Origin: JALYRV01 sp040902895
GTDB taxonomy: Bacteria > Acidobacteriota > Vicinamibacteria > Vicinamibacterales > SCN-69-37
Assembly (NCBI GenBank): GCA_040902895.1
Contig: JBBDWL010000062.1
Span: forward strand, 78,274 to 142,273
DNA: 64,000 nucleotides
Direction: 5' to 3'
Position numbers and translations under genes: made by a program. Under the pieces are notes generated by a model that saw only the letters and a list, made by a program, of their open reading frames with translations, made no database searches and had not been told where the DNA came from. Below are positions 32,644 through 41,161 of this stretch, piece after piece (the stretch's first letter is position 1; each line of letters starts with the position of its first letter).

Positions 32644-35145
32644 ATGCTGCCGTCGTTGATACAGGACGTGACTTACGCGGTTCGCGGGTTGCGGAAACAC
32701 CCGGCCTTCACAGTCGCCATCGTGTTGTCGCTCGCCCTGGGCATTGGCGCCAACACGGCGATCTTCACGTTGATGGACGCGGTGCTGTGGCGGATGCTGC
32801 CTGTGAGCGATCCCGGAAGTCTGCTGATAATTGCACGGCGGGATGGCCGCAACGTCCGGCCCGGATTCACCTACGACGAGTTCCGGCTCCTGCGCGACTC
32901 ACGTGATGCGGCGCAGGTCGCGGGATCCGCCTCTGCCCCGATCCACGTCAGCGTTGATGGTCCTGCCGAACCCACGGTGCAGGGACAACTCGTCACCGGC
33001 AATTACTTCGCGTTGTTAGGGGTGAGGGCTGCGATTGGACGGACAATCGGCCCCGAAGACGACCGCGTCCCAAATGGCCATCCGGTGGTGATGTTGAGTG
33101 ACGGATATTGGGAGCGCCGATTCGCACGCGATCCAGCCGTCGTCGGTCGCACCGTCAGGCTATCGGCCCTGCCGTTTACGGTTATTGGCGTGACGCCGCC
33201 GGGATTCTTTGGCGTCGAGGTCGGCAGTTCCCCCGATCTCTTCCTGCCGATCATGATGCAACCCACGGTGATGCCGGCAGTCGAGAACCTGCTGGAGGAT
33301 CCTTTGATCAGCCGAACGTGGGTACAAGCCATCGCGCGCACGCGACCAGGCACAAGCGCGGAACAGGCTGCGGCCGTGCTTGATGCCGTCCTTCGCGGTG
33401 ATGCAAGAGACGCAAGCGCGCCGCATCCAAATGTCATCCTCACTCACACCGGTGCGGTCTCGGTATTGCGGCGCCAGTTTTCGCTTCCCCTGTTCGTGCT
33501 TCAAGCCATGGTGGGTCTGGTCCTTCTGACAGCATGTGCGAATACCGCAAACCTGCTGCTCGCCCGTGCCTCTGCACGGCGTCCGGAATTTGCGATGCGG
33601 CTCGCGCTTGGAGCGAGCCGCCCACGCCTGGTGCGCCAGCTGCTGGTCGAAAGCCTTGTACTCGCATCTATCGGTGGCCTGTTTGGACTTCTAGTCGCGA
33701 GTTGGACGACGGAGCTGCTCCTTGCCTACATCTCGTCGGGCCGGACACCGATTACGCTGGATGTCACACCCAATTCCAGAATTCTGGCGTTTACGACCGC
33801 CGTGTCACTCCTCACCGGCGTCCTGTTTGGTCTTGCGCCCGCGTGGCGGCTCACGCGCATCGATTTGCAAAGCGCGCTCAAAGGCGTCCGCGGCTCGGTT
33901 ACCCGAGGTCTGCGATTCGATCGCGTGCTCTCGATCGCGCAGCTGGCACTATCGTTGGTCTTATTGATTGCGGCTGGTCTATTCGCGCGCAGCCTCCAGA
34001 ACCTCGCCGGCGACGACAACGGACTGCGGCAGCGCGTGATCACCACGCGGGTAGAACCGAAGGGGAGCGATCAGAGAGGCATCGCCGGAACGGCAGAACG
34101 TCTCGATCGCACGTATCAGGATCTCATGCGCCTGGTTCGGGATCTCCCCGATGTTCAAATGGCGAGCATGGCGAACACGATTCCAACCGCGCCGACATCG
34201 ACGTCGAGCCAGGCGATCCTGCTGCCGTCTGGTCTGCAGGTGCGTATACCCGTATTGATGGTGTACCCGAATTACTTCAGTACGATTGGCGTCCCGCTCT
34301 TGCGCGGACGCGACTTCACGGAAGCCGACCTCCAGCTGTCCGCACCGGCGGTATGCATCGTCAACGAATCTTTCGCGCGGCAAATGTTCCCGGAAGGTGA
34401 CGACCCGATCGGCAAGCCTTGCGCCACGCGACGCCGCCCGCGGCTGCTGTCCACGATCGGACAGGCGGACACCCCGATGCCCGCCGAACCGTTCGCGATC
34501 GTCGGCGTGGTCCGAGACTCACGGTACAGCAACCCGCGGGGTGAGACGCGTCCGGTGATCTACTCGACGTTTCTCCAGACGAACACCGGACGAGGGCAAA
34601 TGGTCCTGCACGTTCGCACCAGCGGGAATCAAGGCGCCGTGATCCAGCGCATCCGCGAAGCGGTCGCAACTCTGGATCCGGCTCTGCCGATGTTCGACGT
34701 CCGCACGCTCGAGGAAGAAATGAATGCCGCCCTGGTACAGCAACGGCTGATCGCGTTGCTCTCGGGCGTGTTCGGCGGGCTCGCGTTGGTGCTGGCGTGT
34801 GTTGGCCTCTACGGTTTGTTGGCATTCACGATCATGCAGCGGAAGCATGAAATCGGCATCCGCATGGCGCTCGGCGCACGGCGCGCGATGGTCGTCCGAC
34901 TCGTGTTGTGCGATGCGCTGCTTCTGGTCGCAGTCGGTATTGCGATTGGCGTCCCCGCCGCCCTCGCCGTGGCCCGTCTCGCATCGAGTCAGATCTCCGG
35001 CCTCGTGTTTGGATTGGAGTCCACTGATGCCCTGACGATCGCGGGCGCGATCGGGACGTTGACAGCTGTCGCGGCGCTGGCTGCGTACCTGCCCGCGAGG
35101 CGAGCGTCGCAAATCGACCCTCTGGTCGTTTTCCGTAGCGAGTAG
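32644..35145 (+). CDS. ADOP-type permease without prefix domain or PadR
   Basis: The 833-residue protein starts directly at MLPSLIQDVTYAVRGLRKHPAFTVAIVLSLALGIGANTAIFTLMDAVLW, so the usual ~70-residue prefix is missing. The mid-protein FtsX block (LTACANTANLLLARASARRPEFAMRLALGASRPRLVRQLLVES) and the end QIDPLVVFRSE are complete. Both MacB_PCD domains are present, so transport parts are intact. There is no regulator gene next to it, and a permease relic lies upstream. It may have lost its promoter-proximal padR and prefix by the same rearrangement. Confidence 0.85.
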   Translation: MLPSLIQDVTYAVRGLRKHPAFTVAIVLSLALGIGANTAIFTLMDAVLWRMLPVSDPGSLLIIARRDGRNVRPGFTYDEFRLLRDSRDAAQVAGSASAPIHVSVDGPAEPTVQGQLVTGNYFALLGVRAAIGRTIGPEDDRVPNGHPVVMLSDGYWERRFARDPAVVGRTVRLSALPFTVIGVTPPGFFGVEVGSSPDLFLPIMMQPTVMPAVENLLEDPLISRTWVQAIARTRPGTSAEQAAAVLDAVLRGDARDASAPHPNVILTHTGAVSVLRRQFSLPLFVLQAMVGLVLLTACANTANLLLARASARRPEFAMRLALGASRPRLVRQLLVESLVLASIGGLFGLLVASWTTELLLAYISSGRTPITLDVTPNSRILAFTTAVSLLTGVLFGLAPAWRLTRIDLQSALKGVRGSVTRGLRFDRVLSIAQLALSLVLLIAAGLFARSLQNLAGDDNGLRQRVITTRVEPKGSDQRGIAGTAERLDRTYQDLMRLVRDLPDVQMASMANTIPTAPTSTSSQAILLPSGLQVRIPVLMVYPNYFSTIGVPLLRGRDFTEADLQLSAPAVCIVNESFARQMFPEGDDPIGKPCATRRRPRLLSTIGQADTPMPAEPFAIVGVVRDSRYSNPRGETRPVIYSTFLQTNTGRGQMVLHVRTSGNQGAVIQRIREAVATLDPALPMFDVRTLEEEMNAALVQQRLIALLSGVFGGLALVLACVGLYGLLAFTIMQRKHEIGIRMALGARRAMVVRLVLCDALLLVAVGIAIGVPAALAVARLASSQISGLVFGLESTDALTIAGAIGTLTAVAALAAYLPARRASQIDPLVVFRSE

Positions 35146-35191
35146 CCTCCCTACACTGCCCGTGAGGCCCCTCGTGGGCAACCGTCTGCCG

Positions 35192-35219
35192 CGAACGGCG
35201 CCCGGATTGACGCAAACGG
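35192..35219. repeat. 28-bp dispersed intergenic repeat, copy 1
   Basis: CGAACGGCGC followed by CCGGATTGACGC and AAACGG occurs after the permease gene. It matches copy 2 at 39248-39275 at 26 of 28 positions. Both copies are intergenic, and each lies 140-170 bases or less upstream of a regulatory gene (sigma factor, histidine kinase). Confidence 0.6.
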
Positions 35220-35271
35220 GCCGAAAGGCCCCGCGGCGTGGGTTTCCTGCGGCTCGTGCGTCATTAATGTA

Positions 35272-35357
35272 GGAAACACACTTGACTTGCCGTGGTATCT
35301 GCGCGCCGCTGCTCAGCGCGAATCGGCAGGCTACCACGGCAAGTCAAGTGGTTTCCC
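35272..35357. repeat. Long inverted repeat in front of the sigma factor
   Basis: CACTTGACTTGCCGTGGTA at 35279-35297 is repeated perfectly inverted at 35332-35350. The arms extend outward by GGAAAC / GTTTCC with one extra base on the left, so about 25 paired bases surround a 34-base loop that has its own short CGCG stem. The right arm ends two bases before the sigma factor ATG. No transposase or target duplication is visible. It could be a regulatory dyad, an RNA hairpin over the translation start, or a miniature element. Confidence 0.75.
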
Positions 35358-35359
35358 GG

Positions 35360-35905
35360 ATGATAGAGCGCATGGCGACCCCCGGCGGCGAGCCCGTCGA
35401 CCCGATTGTCGTGGTTTACCGCGAGACGATTGATCCGCTCTATCGCTACGTCTCGCGCAGTTGCGGGGGAGACAGGGCCCTTGCCGAAGACGTGACGCAG
35501 GAGACCTGGCTCCGCGCGGTGCGCGACTGGCGCCGGAAGGGACCGCCCGAACAGCCGATCGCGTGGCTGACGACCGTCGCACGGAACCTCATCGTCACGC
35601 ACTACCGCGGGCGGCGGCGTCCAGCGCCAGATTCGGCGCTCGAGGGTCAGGCGTCCACGGCCAATATCGAGCGTGAGGCCGAGGCGGCGCAAGCCGTCAC
35701 CGCTGTGCATCACGCGCTGTCGCGCATGCCGGCGTCGCAGGCGGAATTGCTCGAGACATTTCATTTCGACGAACGCGCGACGGCCGATATCGCCGACGAA
35801 GCCGGACTCTCGGAGCGCGCCGTCGAAGGACGGCTTCGCCGCGCGCGCCAGCGGCTCCGCCGCGAGCTCGTATCGCTCTTGAAAATCAATGGAGGCCCTC
35901 GATGA
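35360..35905 (+). CDS. ECF-type sigma-70 factor
   Basis: The 181-residue protein has region 2 (IDPLYRYVSRSCGGDRALAEDVTQETWLRAVRDW, then AWLTTVARNLIVTHYR) and region 4 (ALSRMPASQAELLETFHFDERATADIADEAGLSERAVEGRLRRARQRLRREL), with no region 1 or 3, so it is a group 4 (ECF) sigma. It directs RNA polymerase to specific promoters. The stop overlaps the next gene (ATGA), whose product is a likely membrane partner. ATG at 35360 is chosen; ATG at 35372 is possible. Neither has a good Shine-Dalgarno, and the 25-bp hairpin ends next to the start. Confidence 0.88.
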   Translation: MIERMATPGGEPVDPIVVVYRETIDPLYRYVSRSCGGDRALAEDVTQETWLRAVRDWRRKGPPEQPIAWLTTVARNLIVTHYRGRRRPAPDSALEGQASTANIEREAEAAQAVTAVHHALSRMPASQAELLETFHFDERATADIADEAGLSERAVEGRLRRARQRLRRELVSLLKINGGPR

Positions 35906-36828
35906 TTCGCCCGCTTGATCCGCACGAACCGACGCCCGAGTTCATGGCACATCTCGAGTGGCAGATCCAGTCGGCCATCCGTCGCGAGACGCGGCTCGCA
36001 TCGCCGGTCGGTGGCGGCATACGCCGCCTGCGCGCAGCCGCCGCCATTGCCGCGGCGGTCATGGTCGGCGCCGCCGGCGGTGTTGCCTCAGGCCAGATAC
36101 AGGACGCGCGGCAACGGCAGGGCATGATCGAGAGCGCGCGCGCCGAAGAACAGCTGCTCCGCACGCGCCATGACCTGGCGAAAGCCGAATACGAAGATGC
36201 CAGGCGGCGCTTCGAAGTCGGCGTCGCGGGCCGCGAATCTCTGATTGCGGCTGAACAACAGGTGCGCGCGATGGAGGCGGCGATCAAGCGGCTCCAGATC
36301 GATCTCGCCGAGATCCAGGCGACGTCGGCGCCGCCGCGCAACGATCTCGATGCGCCGCTGGTCGGCAAACGCGACTTCGTGCGGGATCGGCTGATGCTCG
36401 ACCTCGAGCTCGCGCAGCAGGCACTCGCCGCTGAGGAGCGAGCGCTGGCCGAAACGCGCGCGCGCGTTGAAGTCGGCACGGCCTCGGACACGGCGCGGCT
36501 CAGGGCCGAAGCGGAAGTCCTGCTGGCACGCGACCGGATGCAGCTGCTGCGGTCACGGATCGACCTCCGGCAGCGTCACCTCCGCGGCGAGCTCGAGGCC
36601 GAAGCGCTCGTGGCCGCTGAGCGGCGCACTGAATTGCAGCTCGCCCACGTGCGGGCGCAGCGCGAGATCGCTCTTGCGCGCGAGCGCCTGACCCTGCTGC
36701 GCAGGCAGGTCGAAGTCGGTCTCGCCGGCCAGCTCGAAGTGAAGCGCGCCGAGATTGCCATACTGGAGCGCGAGCTGGAGCTGCAGCGGATCCGCATCGA
36801 GCTCGAGGCGCTCGGCCGCGCGCGGTGA
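35902..36828 (+). CDS. Membrane-anchored coiled-coil partner of the sigma factor (TolC-like repeats)
   Basis: The 308-residue protein has a cytosolic N-terminus of about 43 residues (PHEPTPEFMAHLEWQIQSAI), one TM helix around 44-63, and then an almost continuous charged coiled coil to the end. Three repeats are seen: FEVGVAG at 104, VEVGTAS at 189 and VEVGLAG at 270, each followed by a long A/E/R-rich helix, with a period of about 80-85. This is the style of the TolC outer-membrane efflux helical repeat. It lacks the zinc-finger anti-sigma motif. By overlap with the sigma gene, it is probably its anti-sigma or sensor, which is inference. Confidence 0.75.
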   Translation: MIRPLDPHEPTPEFMAHLEWQIQSAIRRETRLASPVGGGIRRLRAAAAIAAAVMVGAAGGVASGQIQDARQRQGMIESARAEEQLLRTRHDLAKAEYEDARRRFEVGVAGRESLIAAEQQVRAMEAAIKRLQIDLAEIQATSAPPRNDLDAPLVGKRDFVRDRLMLDLELAQQALAAEERALAETRARVEVGTASDTARLRAEAEVLLARDRMQLLRSRIDLRQRHLRGELEAEALVAAERRTELQLAHVRAQREIALARERLTLLRRQVEVGLAGQLEVKRAEIAILERELELQRIRIELEALGRAR

Positions 36829-36891
36829 GCAACGGTCACGGATGCCAACGACCATCCGGTCAGGACCTCACGGTCGATGAATTCCGCGCGC

Positions 36892-37005
36892 TCATGAACG
36901 AGGACGACCGAAAAACAGAACGTATCCGTCGGCGTCCTTGAGTTCGAATCCACGCAAGCCATCATCGTCGTCCTTGAGTGGTTGCTCGCCCAAGAGGGTC
37001 CGATC
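36892..37005 (-). pseudogene. C-terminal relic of a VOC (glyoxalase/bleomycin-resistance) protein
   Basis: On the minus strand, the frame ending at the TGA of 36892-36894 reads LLGEQPLKDDDDGLRGFELK, then DADGYVLFFGRPRS. 'GLRGFELKD.DGYVL.FGRP' is the last beta-strand and metal-ligand region of VOC-superfamily proteins. Only about 37 codons remain; the upstream part is replaced by the 3' end of the HNH endonuclease gene, whose stop is at 37022. No start codon or N-terminal half is nearby. Confidence 0.7.
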
Positions 37006-37021
37006 AGGCTGAGGGCGCGGT

Positions 37022-38068
37022 TCATCGATATTCGGGCGCGGTTTCTCTGAACAATGACGCTACCTCGGGGCCAAAGAACCGCTCCGCCTCGTAACCGTTG
37101 TGCGCCCGACACCGGAGCGCGATGTTATCGACTGTCGCCTTACCGCCGGCCGCGAACGGGACGACATGGTGATACTCGAGACAACCGGTCTCCGAGCATC
37201 GCCGTCCGTCGCCGCTCTGGAATGCGCATTGTCCGCCATCCCGGTCCCAGACCTTTCGTTTGACGTCGGCAGGAACGTGGCGCCCTTTGGGAGGTTCCTC
37301 CCGCGGAGCCCGCGGCCGCTGCACCGCCGCGGCCTTCTTTTTCATCAGGTCCTCGAGCAAGGCGTCGAGCCCTCGCTCGAGAACGGCTGCTGGATCGCCA
37401 TTTGGCAACTGATGACGCAGGAGCGCTTGCGCCTGCCGGAGCTTGTCATGCGCCTTGCGCGTGAAGGTGACCTGAATCTTGTAGTGCTCTTCCGAGAGCG
37501 GAAGTATCACGGGCCGGCGAGTCGGCTGCGTGACGGTCGCAATTACAGATGGCCGCCACTCGGCCGTCGGAAGCGGGGCGCTCGGTCCTTCCGCTCCTGG
37601 CCCTGCGGGGCCTGCCGTGCGCGGCGACGGCAGCTTTCGAATCATGGAGGGCACCGGCGGCTGCGGCCGGAGCCGAGCGATCAGGTGCTGGACCTCGTCC
37701 TTGCTCAAGTGGCGGGCGCTTTCGAGGATCTGCTCATGATTCTCCAGCGTGAGCAGGGGCCGCAACAGTCTGACGGCGGTAAGCGTCAGCGCCCCTTCGG
37801 CCAGGTGGTCGAGAATCACCGGGAACACGCGGCTCGCGCGTGCCACCTCGATGCGGTTGAGAGCCGAGTGCTCCGACAAATGGAATCGCTTGGTGCAGTA
37901 TTCGAACAGCGACTTGTAGCCGAGCGAGAGATACAAGCGCCGCGCATCCAGCTCCGCAAGCGACGCGACAAACTTCGCGGTCGACTGACGTTCGCCGAGC
38001 GCGAGTCGATCGGTCTCGTCCACGAGTTGTTGATCCGACAATGCCGCGAATGAATCACGATGCTGCAT
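37022..38068 (-). CDS. HNH endonuclease
   Basis: The 348-residue protein has an N-terminal helical region (DETDRLALGERQSTAKFVASLAELDARRLYLSLGYKSLFEYCTKRF), a central domain (RKAHDKLRQAQALLRHQLPNGDPAAVLERGLDALLEDL), and a C-terminal HNH nuclease (DRDGGQCAFQSGDGRRCSETGCLEYHHVVPFAAGGKATVDNIALRCRAHN). The EYHH gives the catalytic His, N the Asn, and RAHN the final His; the CxnC and C pairs may bind zinc. Such families are often mobile or lie in variable islands. It abuts a truncated VOC gene, suggesting insertion. ATG at 38068 is chosen; a GTG at 38083 adds five residues. Confidence 0.83.
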   Translation of the reverse strand: MQHRDSFAALSDQQLVDETDRLALGERQSTAKFVASLAELDARRLYLSLGYKSLFEYCTKRFHLSEHSALNRIEVARASRVFPVILDHLAEGALTLTAVRLLRPLLTLENHEQILESARHLSKDEVQHLIARLRPQPPVPSMIRKLPSPRTAGPAGPGAEGPSAPLPTAEWRPSVIATVTQPTRRPVILPLSEEHYKIQVTFTRKAHDKLRQAQALLRHQLPNGDPAAVLERGLDALLEDLMKKKAAAVQRPRAPREEPPKGRHVPADVKRKVWDRDGGQCAFQSGDGRRCSETGCLEYHHVVPFAAGGKATVDNIALRCRAHNGYEAERFFGPEVASLFRETAPEYR

Positions 38069-38357
38069 GAACCTGTATAACACGGCGATTTTCGACGCTC
38101 TTATCGTCCGCGGAACGAACGATCACCTCCCATTCCGACGGAAGTGCTATTCGCACGCAAATCGGGCGCGGTACTACCTCTATAGCAGTCAGGGAGCCCA
38201 TCTCGCGCGGGTTTCAAGTCTTCGGAAACATGCGTGGAGGAACCTGTCAAGACCTTTCCGCATTACGAATAGAAATCGGTGGCATGACTTTTTCGCAGCT
38301 CGTTCCAGAACGAGTCGCGCAAATCGCGGGCCACACCCGCATGCCTCCAATCGCCTT
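38069..38357. other. 289-bp gap, no recognisable gene
   Basis: No ORF with family resemblance, tRNA or terminator was seen in this gap between the DinB-like gene and the HNH endonuclease. On the minus strand a TTGACA occurs at 38250-38245 but has no convincing -10 at the right distance. TTATAC lies close to the HNH ATG. Composition is less GC-rich than the flanks. Confidence 0.5.
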
Positions 38358-39188
38358 CTAACTCGACGGAGGCTTAAGGCCCAGCATCCGCATGTACGTC
38401 ACGATGTTGCCGTAGTGCAGATTGCTGTGCGCAATGTTGGCCATCAGCGGCGGCGCGTTGCCCGCTGTGGCGTACACCGCCGCGCAAGCGGCCGTTGCCG
38501 CCTTGAGCTTCGCGATGATGGCCGCCTTGTCTCCGCCGGCCTTCTCCACCGAATCAGTCCACTCGACGCCTTGGCCCGCCTTCGCGCTGCCACAGTAGTA
38601 GGCATAGCCATCCGCGGTGTGCGCAATCTGCTGGCCGAACGTCCGCACGGTGTCTGCCGGCCGATAGCTGTACTTGTCGGCGGGCACCATCTCGGCGGAC
38701 TTCGTGACCCAGCCGCTGACTTCCTCGAAGCCTTTCGCGAGAACAGCGGCGGAGCCCGAAGCGGCCGGGCCCGAGGCCCCGGCCGCCACCGGCGCCTTCA
38801 CGAAGTGGAACCTGCCCGTTCCCGGACCCAGCGTCATGCGGCCGAAATACGCATCGTCGAACAGCATGCCGTCGAGGATCGCTTTCGTTGTGCCGCCGTC
38901 ATCCTGAATGGCCACTTCCAGCTTCAGCGCGCCGGTCTTCGCATCGAAGACGCCACCGGTCACCACGCCATTCGGCGTCGCGCCGCTGGGCCCGCCGCTG
39001 CCGGTCACCGTGCGGCCATCGAACGTCAGGTTCAGCGTGAGGGTTCCGGAATCGGCGGGGCCGCCATCCGGAGCGGCTCTCCCGATCCAACTGCCCGAAA
39101 GGACGTCCGGCGACGATCCGGTCGATTGGGCCTGACTGGCGGCTGCCGTCAGCAGCAGTCCGCACACGACGATTGGCATTCTCTTCAT
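38358..39188 (-). CDS. Secreted two-domain protein with C-terminal DinB-like domain
   Basis: The 276-residue protein has a signal peptide (MKRMPIVVCGLLLTAAASQAQ). Residues 25-125 form a beta-rich domain (LSGSWIGRAAPDGG, LTFDGRTVTGSGGPSG) that resembles the small protein at 5154-5537. Residues from about 145 to the end are a DinB/YfiT-type four-helix bundle (GFEEVSGWVTKSAEMVPADKYSYRPADTVRTFGQQIAHTADGYAYY, then MANIAHSNLHYGNIVTYMRMLG) with spaced His residues as metal ligands (H of IAHTADG and HSNLHYG). DinB-like proteins are often thiol-dependent metal enzymes in the cytosol; an exported one is less usual. ATG at 39188 is chosen because it begins the signal peptide. Confidence 0.8.
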   Translation of the reverse strand: MKRMPIVVCGLLLTAAASQAQSTGSSPDVLSGSWIGRAAPDGGPADSGTLTLNLTFDGRTVTGSGGPSGATPNGVVTGGVFDAKTGALKLEVAIQDDGGTTKAILDGMLFDDAYFGRMTLGPGTGRFHFVKAPVAAGASGPAASGSAAVLAKGFEEVSGWVTKSAEMVPADKYSYRPADTVRTFGQQIAHTADGYAYYCGSAKAGQGVEWTDSVEKAGGDKAAIIAKLKAATAACAAVYATAGNAPPLMANIAHSNLHYGNIVTYMRMLGLKPPSS

Positions 39189-39247
39189 AAGAGGGTCTCC
39201 CGCATGAAGATTCTGCGGCCTTGCCGCGGGGCGCAACGGCTAATCCA

Positions 39248-39275
39248 CGAACGGCGCGCGGATTGACGCGAACGG
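39248..39275. repeat. 28-bp dispersed intergenic repeat, copy 2
   Basis: CGAACGGCGC, GCGGATTGACGC and GAACGG: this is the same element as at 35192-35219, with two mismatches. It lies about 50 bases upstream of the histidine kinase start. Confidence 0.6.
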
Positions 39276-39324
39276 CAACCGGCGCCGCGTCGCCGCAGAC
39301 CGCGCCGCGGGATGATGGCATAGA

Positions 39325-40446
39325 GTGTCACCGGTGCCGCCGCGCAGATCCCGTCTCATCCTCGTCGTCACCGCCCTCTGGATCGTGCCGGCGCTGCTTG
39401 CGATGATGAATCACATCGCGCAGGCACGACTGCACGGCGAGCCCATGCCGGAGCTGCGGCACCTGCTTTTCACCGGTGGTGACTGGTTCGTCTACGCGTT
39501 CATTACGCCGCCGATCTTCGCGATTGCCCGGCGGTGGCCGATCACGCAAACCCGCGTCCGCTCACGCGTGATGTTCCATCTGGGAATGTCGCTCGTCTTC
39601 TGCGTCGCCTGGGCGGTGGCCGGCAAGCTGCTGCAGATCGCGATCGGCGTGTTCGTCGATTCGCGCTCTCTCGCGGAAGGGCTCGCGCCGCGCGACTGGA
39701 TTAGCTGGATCTTTACGACGCTGCCTTTCGGCGCGATCGTGTACCTCTGCATCGCGGGCATCGCGCTCGCGATGCAGTACTATCTCGAGTCCCGGGAGCG
39801 CGAGCTGCAGGTGTCGCGGCTCTCCGAGCAGCTTGCCGGCGCGCGATTCGCGGCGCTCGAGGCACAGGTGAATCCGCACTTCCTCTTCAACACGCTCAAC
39901 ACGATTGCGGTGCGCGCGCGCGACGGCGACAGCGCAGGCACGGTGCGGATGGTCGAGCAGCTCAGCGACATGCTGCGCAGGACGCTGACCCGCCATCGGT
40001 CATCTGAGGCCACGCTCGGCGAAGAGCTCGATCTGGTGCGCCAGTATCTGGCGATCGAACAGGCGCGATTCGCCGATCGCCTGCGTCCTGAGTTCGCCGT
40101 GGATGAGAGTCTGCTGTCTGCTGCCGTCCCCAGCTTCGCGGTGCAGCACCTGGTCGAGAACGCGATTCGGCACGGCATTGCAACGCGCACCGCGGCGGGA
40201 CGCATCACCATTGCCGCGCGGCGCATGGGCGACGTGCTCGAGATCTCGGTGACCGATGATGGTGACGGCATCGATGACACACGACCGATGCCGGAGGGCC
40301 GAGGGATCGCGAACACGCGCGAACGGCTGCGCGCACTCCACGGCGATGCGGCGAGTCTGACGGTCACGCGCGCGGCCGCCGGCGGCACAGTTGCGATCCT
40401 CCGTCTGCCCTGGCCGGAGATTGAGAAGGAGCAGGATCGTGGCTGA
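39325..40446 (+). CDS. LytS/YehU-family sensor histidine kinase
   Basis: The 373-residue protein has about four TM helices in its first 150 residues and then a His_kinase domain of the LytS type: RFAALEAQVNPHFLFNTLNTIAVRARDGD (phosphoacceptor His in NPHFLFN), followed by an HATPase domain (AVQHLVENAIRHGIATR as N box, DDGDGIDD as G1, GRGIANTRERL as G2). It autophosphorylates and passes phosphate to the LytTR regulator that overlaps it. The start is GTG (39325 or 39334). The signal sensed is unknown. Confidence 0.88.
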   Translation: MSPVPPRRSRLILVVTALWIVPALLAMMNHIAQARLHGEPMPELRHLLFTGGDWFVYAFITPPIFAIARRWPITQTRVRSRVMFHLGMSLVFCVAWAVAGKLLQIAIGVFVDSRSLAEGLAPRDWISWIFTTLPFGAIVYLCIAGIALAMQYYLESRERELQVSRLSEQLAGARFAALEAQVNPHFLFNTLNTIAVRARDGDSAGTVRMVEQLSDMLRRTLTRHRSSEATLGEELDLVRQYLAIEQARFADRLRPEFAVDESLLSAAVPSFAVQHLVENAIRHGIATRTAAGRITIAARRMGDVLEISVTDDGDGIDDTRPMPEGRGIANTRERLRALHGDAASLTVTRAAAGGTVAILRLPWPEIEKEQDRG

Positions 40447-41161
40447 CTGGGGCGTCCTTATTGCCGACGATGAGCCGGCCGCGCGCCGGGGCGTGCGGCA
40501 ACTGCTCGCGGCGCATCCGGAATTCGCGGTGGTCGGCGAGTGCCGCGACGGCGCCGAAGTGCTCGCGTCGCTCGACAGCGCCAGACCGCACGTCGTGTTC
40601 CTCGACGTGCAGATGCCGGGTATCGACGGCTTCGAGGTCATCCGCCGCCGGACGCCCGAGCGCATGCCGGCGGTCGTCTTTCTCACCGCCTACGATCAGT
40701 TCGCGATTCGCGCGTTCGAGGCGCAGGCGCTCGACTATCTGTTGAAGCCGGCGACCGAGGCCCGTTTCAGCGCCACCATCGAGCGGCTGAAGCGGCAGCT
40801 CCGCGCGGCCGCGCCACCGGCGTGCGAGCGGGCGATGGTCGTCGCCACCGCCCGCGGCGCGATGGTCGTACCCGTGCACGAGATCGACTGGATCGAGTCG
40901 GACGGCAACTACGCACGCATCTGGACGGGCGCGCGCAGCTATCTGCTGCGCGAATCGATGCGCGCGCTCGAGGCGCGCGTCCAGGCCGACGGGTTCGTGC
41001 GGGCGCATCGGCGCGCGCTGGTGCGCATCGAGGGCGTACGCGCGCTCGCGGCAGCGCCCAACGGGGCGCTGCGCGCGCAACTGGCCGGAGGCGCGAGCAT
41101 TCCCATTTCACGCAGACGGCGAGCGGCATTTACCGCGGCCGTGCGATCGCGGAGTTACTGA
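40439..41161 (+). CDS. LytTR-family response regulator
   Basis: The 240-residue protein has a receiver domain (LIADDEPAARRGVRQLL, phospho-acceptor Asp in VVFLDVQMPGIDG, then TAYDQFAIRAFEAQALDYLLKPA) and a LytTR DNA-binding domain (MVVPVHEIDWIESDGNYARIWTG, LRESMRALEARV, FVRAHRRALV). GTG at 40439 overlaps the kinase stop by 8 bases. LytTR proteins bind direct repeats upstream of their targets. The ABC exporter directly after it is the likely target, or at least part of the operon. Confidence 0.9.
   Translation: MADWGVLIADDEPAARRGVRQLLAAHPEFAVVGECRDGAEVLASLDSARPHVVFLDVQMPGIDGFEVIRRRTPERMPAVVFLTAYDQFAIRAFEAQALDYLLKPATEARFSATIERLKRQLRAAAPPACERAMVVATARGAMVVPVHEIDWIESDGNYARIWTGARSYLLRESMRALEARVQADGFVRAHRRALVRIEGVRALAAAPNGALRAQLAGGASIPISRRRRAAFTAAVRSRSY

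Noticed and set aside
38069..38357. Promoter with TTGACA at 38250-38245 (minus strand)
   Set aside because: No acceptable -10 box 16-19 bases downstream.
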